From an uncultured Streptococcus sp. (GTDB lineage: Bacteria; Bacillota; Bacilli; Lactobacillales; Streptococcaceae): a stretch of 12,592 bases of DNA. A program made the position numbers and the translations under genes. Shown piece after piece: positions 6,669-12,592 of the stretch (within the stretch, counting starts at the first letter, position 1; every line of letters begins with the position of its first letter). The stretch covers positions 1 to 12,592 of the forward strand of contig NZ_CALIIB010000159.1 in assembly GCF_938020365.1 (NCBI RefSeq), read 5' to 3'. Under the pieces are notes generated by a model. It made no database searches. It was not told where the DNA came from and worked only from the letters and a program-made list of their open reading frames with translations.

Positions 6669-7496
6669 TTCACGAGTTGCTTTATAAGTAAGCTCATTCC
6701 CATGCTTGGCTAGGAAATCCTGCAGTTCAGAGTCTGGGATTTGACGTAGATAGAGGTTAGAACGAATCGTCTCATCCTCTTCACGACAAGTTGACAGCAC
6801 AACGTACTTATCACTAGCCTTAATCTTAATTTTTGAATCTTTGGTACGAGCAGCTTCATAGATATTCTTCAGCTGAGTTTCAAAATCCTTATCATCATCA
6901 AACTTAATCCGATAAAAAGCAGTCTCTTCTGGAACGATCACCAAGCCCATTACCTGATAGTAAAGCTTACGCTCTGGTGTTTCAATGACAACATACTTAT
7001 GCTTATCTAAGTATTCCTGTTTATCATAATAGTTCACATCATTAAACATGCGGTGATCACCAACTTGACTTCCACGAGCATGCCCAAAGAGCCAAGTCAA
7101 ACGGTCACTAAAGTCTTTTTTGTTATCAGTGTCCATGAAAACAGTCCCCAGATAAGGCTCATTTCCACCTTCAAAGGTCTTATCCAAGTAAGTTGAGTTA
7201 TCACCGGTCTGTACAACTGGCTCGTCCAATTCTGTACCAGGAGCATAGACATAGGCCACCGTTTCAGGATTGATCGCTTTCAATCCATTAAAACGATTAG
7301 TCAGATATTCCTTTTCTTCCTTACTTGGTGTATAAGTTACCTTACCTACCTGACTAGTGGATGATTTAGCAGCAGAATTTGAAGAGTTTGCCTGTTGGAG
7401 GAGAAAAATCCCTGCTAAAATAGCAACAAATAAAGCTCCTAAACCACCAAAAATCTTCCAATTTTTCTGCTGTCGTTTTTGTCTTCTTCTTCTCAT
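6666..7496 (-). CDS. Class B-like sortase
   Basis: The 276-residue protein has a basic N-terminus (RRRRQKR), one membrane segment (about 14-33) and an extracellular sortase domain. The catalytic set is visible: His139 in FGHARG, Cys237 in VLSTC and Arg245 in TIRSNLYL. The sequence YLDKTFEG (103-110), followed by GTVFMD and GDHRMFNDVNYYD, resembles class B sortases rather than the class A housekeeping or class C pilin types. Sortases cleave a C-terminal motif in secreted proteins and attach them to peptidoglycan or other acceptors. The gene follows one for a secreted protein ending LPKTSAVK, 91 bp away with a terminator between them, so it probably depends on read-through. No NPQTN-type heme-uptake genes are nearby. 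Substrate and class are inferred from motifs alone. The ATG is preceded by AGGA at about 9 nt. Confidence 0.88.
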   Translation of the reverse strand: MRRRRQKRQQKNWKIFGGLGALFVAILAGIFLLQQANSSNSAAKSSTSQVGKVTYTPSKEEKEYLTNRFNGLKAINPETVAYVYAPGTELDEPVVQTGDNSTYLDKTFEGGNEPYLGTVFMDTDNKKDFSDRLTWLFGHARGSQVGDHRMFNDVNYYDKQEYLDKHKYVVIETPERKLYYQVMGLVIVPEETAFYRIKFDDDKDFETQLKNIYEAARTKDSKIKIKASDKYVVLSTCREEDETIRSNLYLRQIPDSELQDFLAKHGNELTYKATRE

Positions 7497-7522
7497 AGAT
7501 AAAAATCCTATAAAATCCTTCT

Positions 7523-7556
7523 AAAAAATATCACTGAACCAGAGGTCCAGTGATAT
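7523..7556 (-). terminator. Intercistronic terminator between the LPKTS protein and sortase genes
   Basis: ATATCACTG (528-536) pairs with CAGTGATAT (548-556), with an inner ACC/GGT pairing and an AGA loop. On the minus strand six T follow. It lies 31 bp after the stop of the upstream gene and only 26 bp before the sortase ATG, leaving no room for a separate promoter downstream of it. Confidence 0.85.
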
Positions 7557-7587
7557 AAATTGCGTTAGTACAATTGTTTAAAACAAA

Positions 7588-8217
7588 TTATTTAACTGCA
7601 GATGTTTTTGGAAGAGCTTTACCAGCTGCTTTTTGACCAGCTTTAGCACCGTTAGCTGCTTTAGCTTCTGAAGCTTTAGCTTCTGCTGCAGATGCAGGTT
7701 TTTGACCGTTTTGACCAGCTTTTCCATTTTCACCAGCTTGACCGTTTTGGCCTGCTTGACCAGCTTGACCTTGAGCTGCTTTATCATCAGCGATACGTTG
7801 TTCATTTGTACGGTTAGCTTCTACGCCAGTTTCATTGTAGTAGTTACCTTGAGATTTAGCTGCTGCAGTGTATTTATCTTGAAGTTGAGCAACATATTTG
7901 TTACGAACAGTGTTACGAGCTTCTGTACGAGCTTCTTCAACTTTTTCTGCATATTTGCCATACTCATGACCTGAACCGTATTGTTCAAGAGCAGCTTTAG
8001 CAGCTACAACTGCTGCATCTTTTTCAGCTTCAGCATTGATTTCAGCTTCGTGAGCAGCTACTTGAGTATTTGCTTCATCAGCTGAATCGCGCCATGAGCT
8101 ATATTTCTTTTGGATCAATTGGTTTGATGACTCAGCATTTTCACCTTGTGCAAATACTGGTGCTGCTACTGCGAACAATGAAAGAGCTACTACACTAGAA
8201 AGTACAACTTTTTTCAT
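7588..8217 (-). CDS. Secreted alanine-rich protein with a short Gly-X-Y stretch and C-terminal LPKTSAVK; family not recognised
   Basis: The 209-residue product has a signal peptide (cleavage likely after PVFA, residue 23). A charged, alanine-rich, probably helical region spans about 30-145. Eight perfect Gly-X-Y triplets follow (150-173), then an Ala/Lys-rich tail and LPKTS at 202-206. The protein ends four residues later, without the hydrophobic span and basic tail of a normal cell-wall sorting signal. Bases after the stop do not encode such a span in any obvious continuation. The next gene is a class B-like sortase, making this a plausible but unusual substrate. There is no cysteine and no known enzyme motif. 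Codon use is strongly biased (GCT, GGT, GAA, AAA), and a near-consensus promoter precedes it, suggesting an abundant product. Function unknown; a structural or matrix role is only inference. Confidence 0.85.
   Translation of the reverse strand: MKKVVLSSVVALSLFAVAAPVFAQGENAESSNQLIQKKYSSWRDSADEANTQVAAHEAEINAEAEKDAAVVAAKAALEQYGSGHEYGKYAEKVEEARTEARNTVRNKYVAQLQDKYTAAAKSQGNYYNETGVEANRTNEQRIADDKAAQGQAGQAGQNGQAGENGKAGQNGQKPASAAEAKASEAKAANGAKAGQKAAGKALPKTSAVK
7699..7770 (-). repeat. Collagen-like Gly-X-Y tract (8 triplets)
   Basis: Codons 150-173 read GQA, GQA, GQN, GQA, GEN, GKA, GQN, GQK. The glycine spacing is perfect, but there is no proline, and Gln and Asn fill many positions. At DNA level it is a run of similar 9-bp units, prone to expansion or contraction. 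Too short for a stable collagen helix by itself. Confidence 0.75.
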
Positions 8218-8256
8218 TTGTTTTCTCCTTTTTTATATAAAAAAACTTTTTATTTG

Positions 8257-8270
8257 GTAACTATCGTTAC
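8257..8270 (-). promoter_or_regulatory. Inverted repeat at the transcription start of the LPKTS protein gene
   Basis: GTAAC and GTTAC flank a 4-base centre, placed about 8 bp beyond the -10 box, essentially at +1. The position suits a repressor operator or the first hairpin of the mRNA. No regulator is identified. Confidence 0.4.
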
Positions 8271-8277
8271 TATGTAT

Positions 8278-8306
8278 AGTATATGAAATATTCTTTAAAT
8301 TGTCAA
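8278..8306 (-). promoter_or_regulatory. Near-consensus promoter of the LPKTS protein gene
   Basis: On the minus strand TTGACA (306-301) and TATACT (283-278) are separated by exactly 17 bp, the same combination as at 6570-6598. The predicted start is near 8271, giving an AT-rich leader of about 54 bases ending in AAAGGAG upstream of the ATG. Confidence 0.85.
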
Positions 8307-8341
8307 GTCTTTTGCTAAAAAAAATCTTGATCAAAGCACTT

Positions 8342-9310
8342 TTAAGCCTTTTTTGCTACTTCAAAAAGAGGGGAAAGTGGACGTTTTTCATGGATTCGAA
8401 CGATGGCCTCTGCCAAGAGATGAGCGATAGAAATCTGCTCAATCTTATCGATTAATCTGTCCTCTGAAAGGTAGATAGTATCTAAAACCACTAGTTTTTT
8501 GATAGCGGATTTCTGGATATTTTCCATAGCTGGCCCTGACAAGACTGGGTGAGTACAGCTCGCATAGACTTCCACAGCACCTGACTCTGCCAAAGCGTCT
8601 GCCGCATGACAAATAGTTCCCGCTGTATCAATCATATCATCTATCAGAATACAGGTCTTACCTTCCACCTTACCAATGATATTCATGACTTCACTGGTAT
8701 TCATCTTGTCAACGCTACGACGTTTGTCGATAATCGCAATCGAAGTCTTGAGAAATTCAGCCAACTTACGAGCGCGGCTGACACCACCGTGGTCTGGGCT
8801 GACAACCACATAGTCGCTACCAACCATGCCCCGACGCTCAAAATAATCAGCAATCAAAGGCGCTCCCATCAAGTGGTCGACAGGAATGTCAAAGAAACCT
8901 TGAATCTGAGCAGCATGTAAATCAATGGTCAATAGACGATCTACCCCAGCAATCTCCATTAGATTAGCCACTAATTTAGATGTAATTGGCTCACGAGCAC
9001 GAGCTTTTCGATCCTGTCTAGCATAGCCATAGTAAGGCATCACTACGTTGATAGACTCCGCACTAGCCCGCTTCAAGGCATCCACCATGATCAAAATTTC
9101 CATTAGATTGTCATTGACAGGTGAGCTAGTCGACTGCAAGATAAAAACGTGCTTTCCACGGATCGATTCTTCAATGTTTACTTGAATTTCCCCGTCAGAA
9201 AATTGACGAACCGTTGATTTCCCAAGCGGTATCCCAATCTCCTTTGCAACACGCTGCGCTAATTCTTGATTAGAAGAAAGAGCAAAGAGCTTTAAATCAG
9301 AAAAAGACAT
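8342..9310 (-). CDS. prs: Ribose-phosphate pyrophosphokinase (PRPP synthase)
   Basis: The 322-residue protein is a class I PRPP synthase. Visible motifs are QSTSSPVNDNLMEIL (59-73), the flexible catalytic loop region YARQDRKARAREPIT (96-110), LHAAQIQGFFD (131-141), DHGGVSRARKLAE (173-185) and the PRPP-binding loop LIDDMIDTAGT (222-232). It makes PRPP from ribose 5-phosphate and ATP for purine, pyrimidine, NAD, histidine and tryptophan synthesis. Its ATG is preceded by GGAGGGA, and the gene has its own promoter behind the pcsB terminator. No strong terminator was found between its stop and the promoter at 8278-8306, so some transcription may run on into the LPKTS protein gene. Confidence 0.96.
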   Translation of the reverse strand: MSFSDLKLFALSSNQELAQRVAKEIGIPLGKSTVRQFSDGEIQVNIEESIRGKHVFILQSTSSPVNDNLMEILIMVDALKRASAESINVVMPYYGYARQDRKARAREPITSKLVANLMEIAGVDRLLTIDLHAAQIQGFFDIPVDHLMGAPLIADYFERRGMVGSDYVVVSPDHGGVSRARKLAEFLKTSIAIIDKRRSVDKMNTSEVMNIIGKVEGKTCILIDDMIDTAGTICHAADALAESGAVEVYASCTHPVLSGPAMENIQKSAIKKLVVLDTIYLSEDRLIDKIEQISIAHLLAEAIVRIHEKRPLSPLFEVAKKA

Positions 9311-9370
9311 GATTCCCTCCAGATTCTAAATCGTCTTTTATTGTAACCAATTGCATTTGTCCTATCTACC

Positions 9371-9399
9371 ATTGTAACGCTTTTCCAGCAATTTTTCAA
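9371..9399 (-). promoter_or_regulatory. Promoter of prs
   Basis: TTGAAA (399-394) and TACAAT (376-371) on the minus strand are 17 bp apart, each one base from consensus. The start is predicted near 9364, about 54 bases before the prs ATG. The -35 element adjoins the T-run of the pcsB terminator. Confidence 0.75.
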
Positions 9400-9434
9400 T
9401 AAAAAATAAAAGGGAGAACGAAAAGTCGTTCTCC
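9400..9434 (-). terminator. Terminator of pcsB
   Basis: GGAGAACG (413-420) pairs with CGTTCTCC (427-434) around a 6-nt loop, followed on the minus strand by a T-rich run. It lies 11 bp after the pcsB stop codon. Confidence 0.92.
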
Positions 9435-9445
9435 TTCATATTTCA

Positions 9446-10663
9446 TTAGTTTGGATAGATGTATGTTACGTATCCTTGTGCATTTGTTGGGTCAAACCAT
9501 CCGCGGTGATTACCGAGTGATTGGTTACCAGCATAGTTTGCTTCTGATACTTGAATGTTGTTAGCAGATTGCACTGCTGTTACAACTGCAACGTGTCCGT
9601 AGCCACCATCGTTCCAACATGCGATTGCTCCAACTTGTGGTTGTGATCCTGTACGGAAGCCTGCTGCTGCTGCACTAGCTGCCCATTGGCCACCATTACC
9701 CCAGTAATCGCCAGCCCATGGTGCCAAAGTCTTAGCACCCCAAGTACATTGACCTACAGGATAAGTTGATGCTGAAAGGCTATATGATGGAGTTGCGACA
9801 ACTGCTGATGGTTGAGCCGCTCCTGATGTAGCAACTGCTGCTTCTGCTGCAGGAGTTCCACCTGTATTATTTACAGCTTGAACTTGTGCTGCGAAGCTTG
9901 TATTTCCTGAAGCAAGGATCGCTTGTTGTTGCGCTTGTTGCTGGTTCTTATATGCTGCTTCTGCCGCTGCTGCCTCAGCTGCCGCTTTTTCAGCTGCTGC
10001 TTTTTGCTCTAAGAGACTATTTTTCTCATTTTCAGCAGTTGTTTTTTCAGCTGCAAGGTTCAGTTGAGCAACCTTGAGTTCAGCCTGCTTAGTTGTCAAC
10101 GTTTGAGCATCGTCTGCAAGTTTTTGTTGGTTTGCAATGACTGTATTGATAGCTTCATTGTTAGCAACCTGTTTTTCAGCAATTTTTTCTTTATCTTCTT
10201 TTTGTTGTTCCAGCATTTTGTTGTTAGCCGAAACGATTTCGCTCATCGCTGCTACACGAGAGATAGCTTCAGTGATTGAAGCAGAGTTAATGATTGTGTT
10301 GATATAGCTTGTTGCTGTACCATTTGTTTGAGCACTACGCGCTTGGTTTGCAAGAGACTCATTACGAGCAACAATATTCTTTGATAACTCTTCAATTTCA
10401 GCAGTAAGTTTCGCAGATTCAGCATTCAATTTTTCATTTTCTGCTTGAAGCACTTCTTGTTGCTTTTGAATAGCCGAAACTTGTTTTTGAATTTCATCAA
10501 CTTGTGCTTGTGCCGCTTTTTGTTGATTGGTTAAACTGTCAATTTTACTATTTTGAGCTGCAATTTTATCATCTGTACTATCAGCTTTAACATTTACTAG
10601 CGCAGCACCTTGAGAAAGGATCACCGCACTCAATAAAACTGATGTAAGTAGCTTTTTCTTCAT
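9446..10663 (-). CDS. pcsB: Cell-division peptidoglycan hydrolase PcsB (GbpB/SagA family)
   Basis: The 405-residue product has a signal peptide (cleavage after VKA, about residue 27), a long coiled-coil region (about 30-245), an Ala/Pro-rich linker and a C-terminal CHAP domain (about 297-405) with Cys306 in GQCTWGAK, His357 in YGHVAVV and a polar residue in SEANYAG. In streptococci PcsB splits septal peptidoglycan, is essential or nearly so, and is activated through its coiled coil by the membrane complex FtsEX. It follows mreC and mreD, as in related species, and precedes prs, the arrangement seen in several oral streptococci. A WalR-type box lies in its promoter, matching known WalRK (VicRK) control. 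Its CHAP domain is closely similar to that of the LytF-like protein at 416-2362. Confidence 0.95.
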   Translation of the reverse strand: MKKKLLTSVLLSAVILSQGAALVNVKADSTDDKIAAQNSKIDSLTNQQKAAQAQVDEIQKQVSAIQKQQEVLQAENEKLNAESAKLTAEIEELSKNIVARNESLANQARSAQTNGTATSYINTIINSASITEAISRVAAMSEIVSANNKMLEQQKEDKEKIAEKQVANNEAINTVIANQQKLADDAQTLTTKQAELKVAQLNLAAEKTTAENEKNSLLEQKAAAEKAAAEAAAAEAAYKNQQQAQQQAILASGNTSFAAQVQAVNNTGGTPAAEAAVATSGAAQPSAVVATPSYSLSASTYPVGQCTWGAKTLAPWAGDYWGNGGQWAASAAAAGFRTGSQPQVGAIACWNDGGYGHVAVVTAVQSANNIQVSEANYAGNQSLGNHRGWFDPTNAQGYVTYIYPN

Positions 10664-10693
10664 AAAAATATTAACACTCCTTCTTACTAAGAC

Positions 10694-10699
10694 ATTATA
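10694..10699 (-). promoter_or_regulatory. -10 element of the pcsB promoter
   Basis: A consensus TATAAT (699 to 694) lies about 30 bp upstream of the pcsB ATG. The sequence 17 bp further upstream (GCCAGA) is a poor -35 hexamer, as expected for an activator-dependent promoter. Confidence 0.7.
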
Positions 10700-10727
10700 T
10701 AGTATATCAAAAAAATTCTGGCTATAT

Positions 10728-10744
10728 ATTACGCATTCGTTACA
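10728..10744 (-). promoter_or_regulatory. WalR (VicR) binding site upstream of pcsB
   Basis: On the minus strand TGTAAC, five bases, CGTAAT matches the WalR direct repeat TGTWAH-N5-TGTWAH with a single mismatch (first base of the second half). It sits just upstream of the -35 position, suited to activation. It lies between the mreD stop and pcsB, so pcsB can be expressed apart from mreCD. Confidence 0.75.
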
Positions 10745-10761
10745 TTTCTATTTCTAATTCA

Positions 10762-11262
10762 TCATAAATAGACTTTTTCAAACAAAGGCTGTAACAATAG
10801 AAAAAGAAAGGCATTAAATACTAAAGTTGGCACCAAAGCATAGATAATGAAATCAGGGAATGTAAAGCTTGCTAGGTGCAAGAATGATGCAGAAACAAAG
10901 TTAATCATTTCAAAAAAGAAAACAATCGTAATAATGGCCAAAACTCGGGTCCAACGATTTAGTAAAAATACAGAAAGAAAATGATAGATGGCAACTGTCA
11001 GTAGAGGCAAGATAAAGGTGAAAAGCCCAATCACATGTAGATAATAAACATCGTAAAAAAGACCTAAAGTAAAGAAGAGGAAAAAAATATATTCCTTTGA
11101 AAAGTTTAAAAATAAGAAAACCGTAAAAAACAATAAAATATGACTTGCCGGATGCCACTTCTCTGCAAAAAGATCTACAAGACTTCTTGATAATTGACCA
11201 TCAATGAAGAAGATCAGAAATAAAAACAAAGTTGTAAAAAAAGTTCCTCTTAGAATTTTCAT
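10762..11262 (-). CDS. mreD: Rod shape-determining protein MreD
   Basis: The 166-residue product is very hydrophobic, with about five membrane segments and abundant Phe and Leu. Length and composition fit MreD, an integral membrane protein working with MreC in peripheral peptidoglycan synthesis. Sequence conservation in this family is low, so the call leans on the position directly after mreC (one base between the mreC TAG and the mreD ATG) and before pcsB. A GGTGAG ribosome binding site lies in the last codons of mreC. Streptococci lack MreB, so the pair acts here in ovoid-cell elongation. Confidence 0.88.
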   Translation of the reverse strand: MKILRGTFFTTLFLFLIFFIDGQLSRSLVDLFAEKWHPASHILLFFTVFLFLNFSKEYIFFLFFTLGLFYDVYYLHVIGLFTFILPLLTVAIYHFLSVFLLNRWTRVLAIITIVFFFEMINFVSASFLHLASFTFPDFIIYALVPTLVFNAFLFLLLQPLFEKVYL

Positions 11263-11263
11263 A

Positions 11264-12079
11264 CTAATTTCTCACCAACAGAACCGCTTGAATATCAGAC
11301 AAATCCGCAGCAGGCTTCACCAAAACTTCTTTGTTTAATTGGTCCTTACCAGCTGATATTGATAAAACTTGACCAACCAAGACATTCTCAGCATTATAAG
11401 AGCCTAGACCACTTGTCGTTACAGTTGCCCCTTCTTCAATGCCATCCACCGTATTTAGCTGGCTGACGATAAAAGCTGACTTCTCAGTGTCAAAACCAAC
11501 AATGATGCCATAGGCAAAACCAGTTTTTGTCTGAATCTTAATTGCAATAGAACTATCATTCTTTTCATTTGTAAGTAGACTAACGACACTGGAAGAGTCG
11601 GAAACACTGCTAACTGCTCCAATCAAACCACCGTTAGAAATAGCCAGCATAGAGGTTGTCACATCGCTAGACTGCCCCTTATCAAGAGTTAATTCATTCT
11701 TCCAAGTAGATGGAGAGCGAGAAATCACTTCTGCAGCAATCTTGACAGCACTTTGATCATTATTTCGTAACTCTAAGAGAGAACGCAACTGTTCATTCTC
11801 CAATTTTAAGGAATCAGAAATATTTGCCTTCTCTTCAAGATTGTAAATTGTTCCTTTTAGTGTCTCATTTTCTTGATAGGTCTCTATTAACTGAGTAACC
11901 TTTTTCTTTTCCTTAGCAAAATAGTTAAAAGGAATAGCAACTACTCGATCAACACTGGACAAAAAATCACCAGTCGCAGAAACAATCCATGGTGAAAGTG
12001 GGGAAAGCATCAAGCTTATCATAACAATTCCCAATAGCAAAATAGAAATCAAAAATTTAGACATCTTTAATTTATTCAT
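11264..12079 (-). CDS. mreC: Cell shape protein MreC
   Basis: The 271-residue product has a short cytoplasmic start, one membrane segment (about 8-27), a coiled coil (about 58-105) and the two-barrel beta-rich extracellular region, with family-typical segments such as VISRSPSTWKNELTLDKG and GLIGAVSSV. MreC scaffolds peripheral wall synthesis enzymes in streptococci. The frame is open to a TTG at 12097, but the ATG at 12079 has a GGAG six bases upstream and gives the usual N-terminus, so it is preferred. It is the first gene of the mreC-mreD unit and follows the tRNA operon terminator, with its own candidate promoter. Confidence 0.93.
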   Translation of the reverse strand: MNKLKMSKFLISILLLGIVMISLMLSPLSPWIVSATGDFLSSVDRVVAIPFNYFAKEKKKVTQLIETYQENETLKGTIYNLEEKANISDSLKLENEQLRSLLELRNNDQSAVKIAAEVISRSPSTWKNELTLDKGQSSDVTTSMLAISNGGLIGAVSSVSDSSSVVSLLTNEKNDSSIAIKIQTKTGFAYGIIVGFDTEKSAFIVSQLNTVDGIEEGATVTTSGLGSYNAENVLVGQVLSISAGKDQLNKEVLVKPAADLSDIQAVLLVRN

Positions 12080-12115
12080 TCCAATCTCCGCAACCAATAA
12101 ATCCTAAAAAACGCT

Positions 12116-12143
12116 TATATAAATACAGATTAGAGCAGAACAA
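12116..12143 (-). promoter_or_regulatory. Candidate promoter of mreCD
   Basis: TTGTTC (143-138) and TATATA (121-116) on the minus strand are 16 bp apart. Both are partial matches, but the region lies between the tRNA terminator and mreC, where a promoter is needed. Confidence 0.45.
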
Positions 12144-12206
12144 CTTAACAAAACAAGTTCAAACAAACAACAAGAAATAATTCTTCAACAGAAAATCATT
12201 ATGAAA

Positions 12207-12238
12207 TAAGAAAAGGAGATAGCAAATGCTAAACTCCC
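12207..12238 (-). terminator. Terminator of the tRNA operon
   Basis: Downstream of tRNA-Ser, GGAG/CTCC and TAGC/GCTA pair around a four-base loop with small internal mismatches, followed on the minus strand by TTTTCTTATTT. It marks the end of the tRNA cluster. Confidence 0.7.
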
Positions 12239-12245
12239 TTATTTA

Positions 12246-12333
12246 CGGAGAATGGGGGATTCGAACCCCCGCGCCAGTTACCCGACCTAACGATTTAGCA
12301 AACCGTCCTCTTCAGCCTCTTGAGTAATTCTCC
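12246..12333 (-). tRNA. tRNA-Ser (anticodon GCT)
   Basis: The 88-nt gene folds with a GGAGAAT/ATTCTCC acceptor stem, an anticodon loop with GCT, the long variable arm typical of serine tRNAs, and GGTTCGAATCC in the T arm. The discriminator is G and CCA is not encoded. It is the last tRNA of the cluster and reads AGC/AGU codons. Confidence 0.95.
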
Positions 12334-12344
12334 AATATACTTAA

Positions 12345-12418
<74 letters not shown>

Positions 12419-12452
12419 AAGTTATAAAAACTTGGTATGAACTTCTGTTCAA

Positions 12453-12523
12453 AGCGGGTGACGAGAATCGAACTCGCGACAACAGCTTGGAAGGCTGTAG
12501 TTTTACCACTAAACTACACCCGC
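12453..12523 (-). tRNA. tRNA-Gly (anticodon TCC)
   Basis: The 71-nt gene has a GCGGGTG/CACCCGC acceptor stem, an anticodon loop CTTCCAA (TCC), GAGTTCGATTCTC in the T arm and a U discriminator, as in bacterial glycine tRNAs. CCA is not encoded. Confidence 0.96.
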
Positions 12524-12539
12524 ATCTTAGATAATGGTA

Positions 12540-12592
12540 TGGCGCGAGACGGAATCGAACCGCCGACACATGGAGCTTCAATCCATTGCTCT
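12540..12592 (-). tRNA. tRNA-Phe (anticodon GAA), 5' part beyond the window
   Basis: The visible 53 bases include the end of the D arm, an anticodon stem ATGGA/TCCAT around loop TTGAAGC (anticodon GAA), a T arm with GGTTCGATTCC and the 3' acceptor strand. The missing 5' end lies past base 12592. The order Phe-Gly-Ile-Ser matches the end of a streptococcal rRNA-linked tRNA cluster. Confidence 0.9.

Noticed and set aside
7591..7614. Simple frameshift or nonsense loss of a sorting-signal anchor
   Set aside because: The bases after the stop, in the same frame and in the overlapping frame, give no hydrophobic span plus basic tail; the terminator follows within 31 bp.
7699..7770. CRISPR-like repeat array
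   Set aside because: The short periodic units are contiguous codons of Gly-X-Y triplets, with no spacers.
7578..7805. A 75-codon minus-strand frame rich in Lys, Leu and Val overlapping the LPKTS protein gene
   Set aside because: It is the repetitive Gly-X-Y and Ala-rich DNA read in another frame; no start signal, and the main frame has a signal peptide and ribosome binding site. It also does not supply the missing membrane anchor.
8310..8345. Terminator after prs
   Set aside because: A TTGATCAA palindrome and a T-run are present, but no stable stem with a proper loop could be drawn, so it was not annotated.

Overview
The window is a chromosomal segment of a Streptococcus, most likely from the sanguinis/gordonii group. 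The evidence is the order tRNA cluster – mreC – mreD – pcsB – prs, the order aminotransferase – recO – plsX – acp, streptococcal-type CHAP amidases, low to moderate GC, and promoters with streptococcal WalR-like and ComX-like boxes. This is inferred from gene content and recalled family features; no database search was run.

Layout, left to right. Bases 1-39 are the first 13 codons of purD (minus strand), preceded by a structured leader and an extended -10 promoter. A plus-strand gene at 416-2362 encodes a LytF-like secreted hydrolase (five Bsp-type repeats plus a CHAP domain) and has a candidate competence box upstream. A strong bidirectional terminator separates it from a minus-strand operon transcribed as araT-like aminotransferase, recO, plsX, acp, all overlapping by a few bases. 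Next comes a minus-strand accessory block (5754-8217): an alanine-rich secreted protein that ends in an LPXTG-like motif but has no membrane anchor, a class B-like sortase, and a secreted protein with duplicated RFG-containing modules. Upstream of these are prs (PRPP synthase), pcsB (essential CHAP hydrolase with a WalR-type box in its promoter), mreD and mreC. The right edge holds the end of a tRNA operon, in transcription order Phe, Gly, Ile, Ser, closed by a terminator.

How the genes work together. MreC and MreD (peripheral wall elongation) and PcsB (septal peptidoglycan cleavage) form a cell-shape and division block, with PcsB separately wired to wall-stress signalling. The LytF-like enzyme shares its CHAP domain with PcsB but appears to be expressed in competence. 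PlsX and ACP serve phospholipid and fatty-acid synthesis, RecO serves DNA repair, and Prs supplies PRPP.

The least explained part is the 2.5-kb sortase block. Both secreted proteins have near-consensus promoters (TTGACA, 17 bp, TATACT), suggesting abundant products. The putative sortase substrate stops four residues after LPKTS. The sortase lies behind an intercistronic terminator. This block is the best candidate here for an undescribed surface or secreted system.
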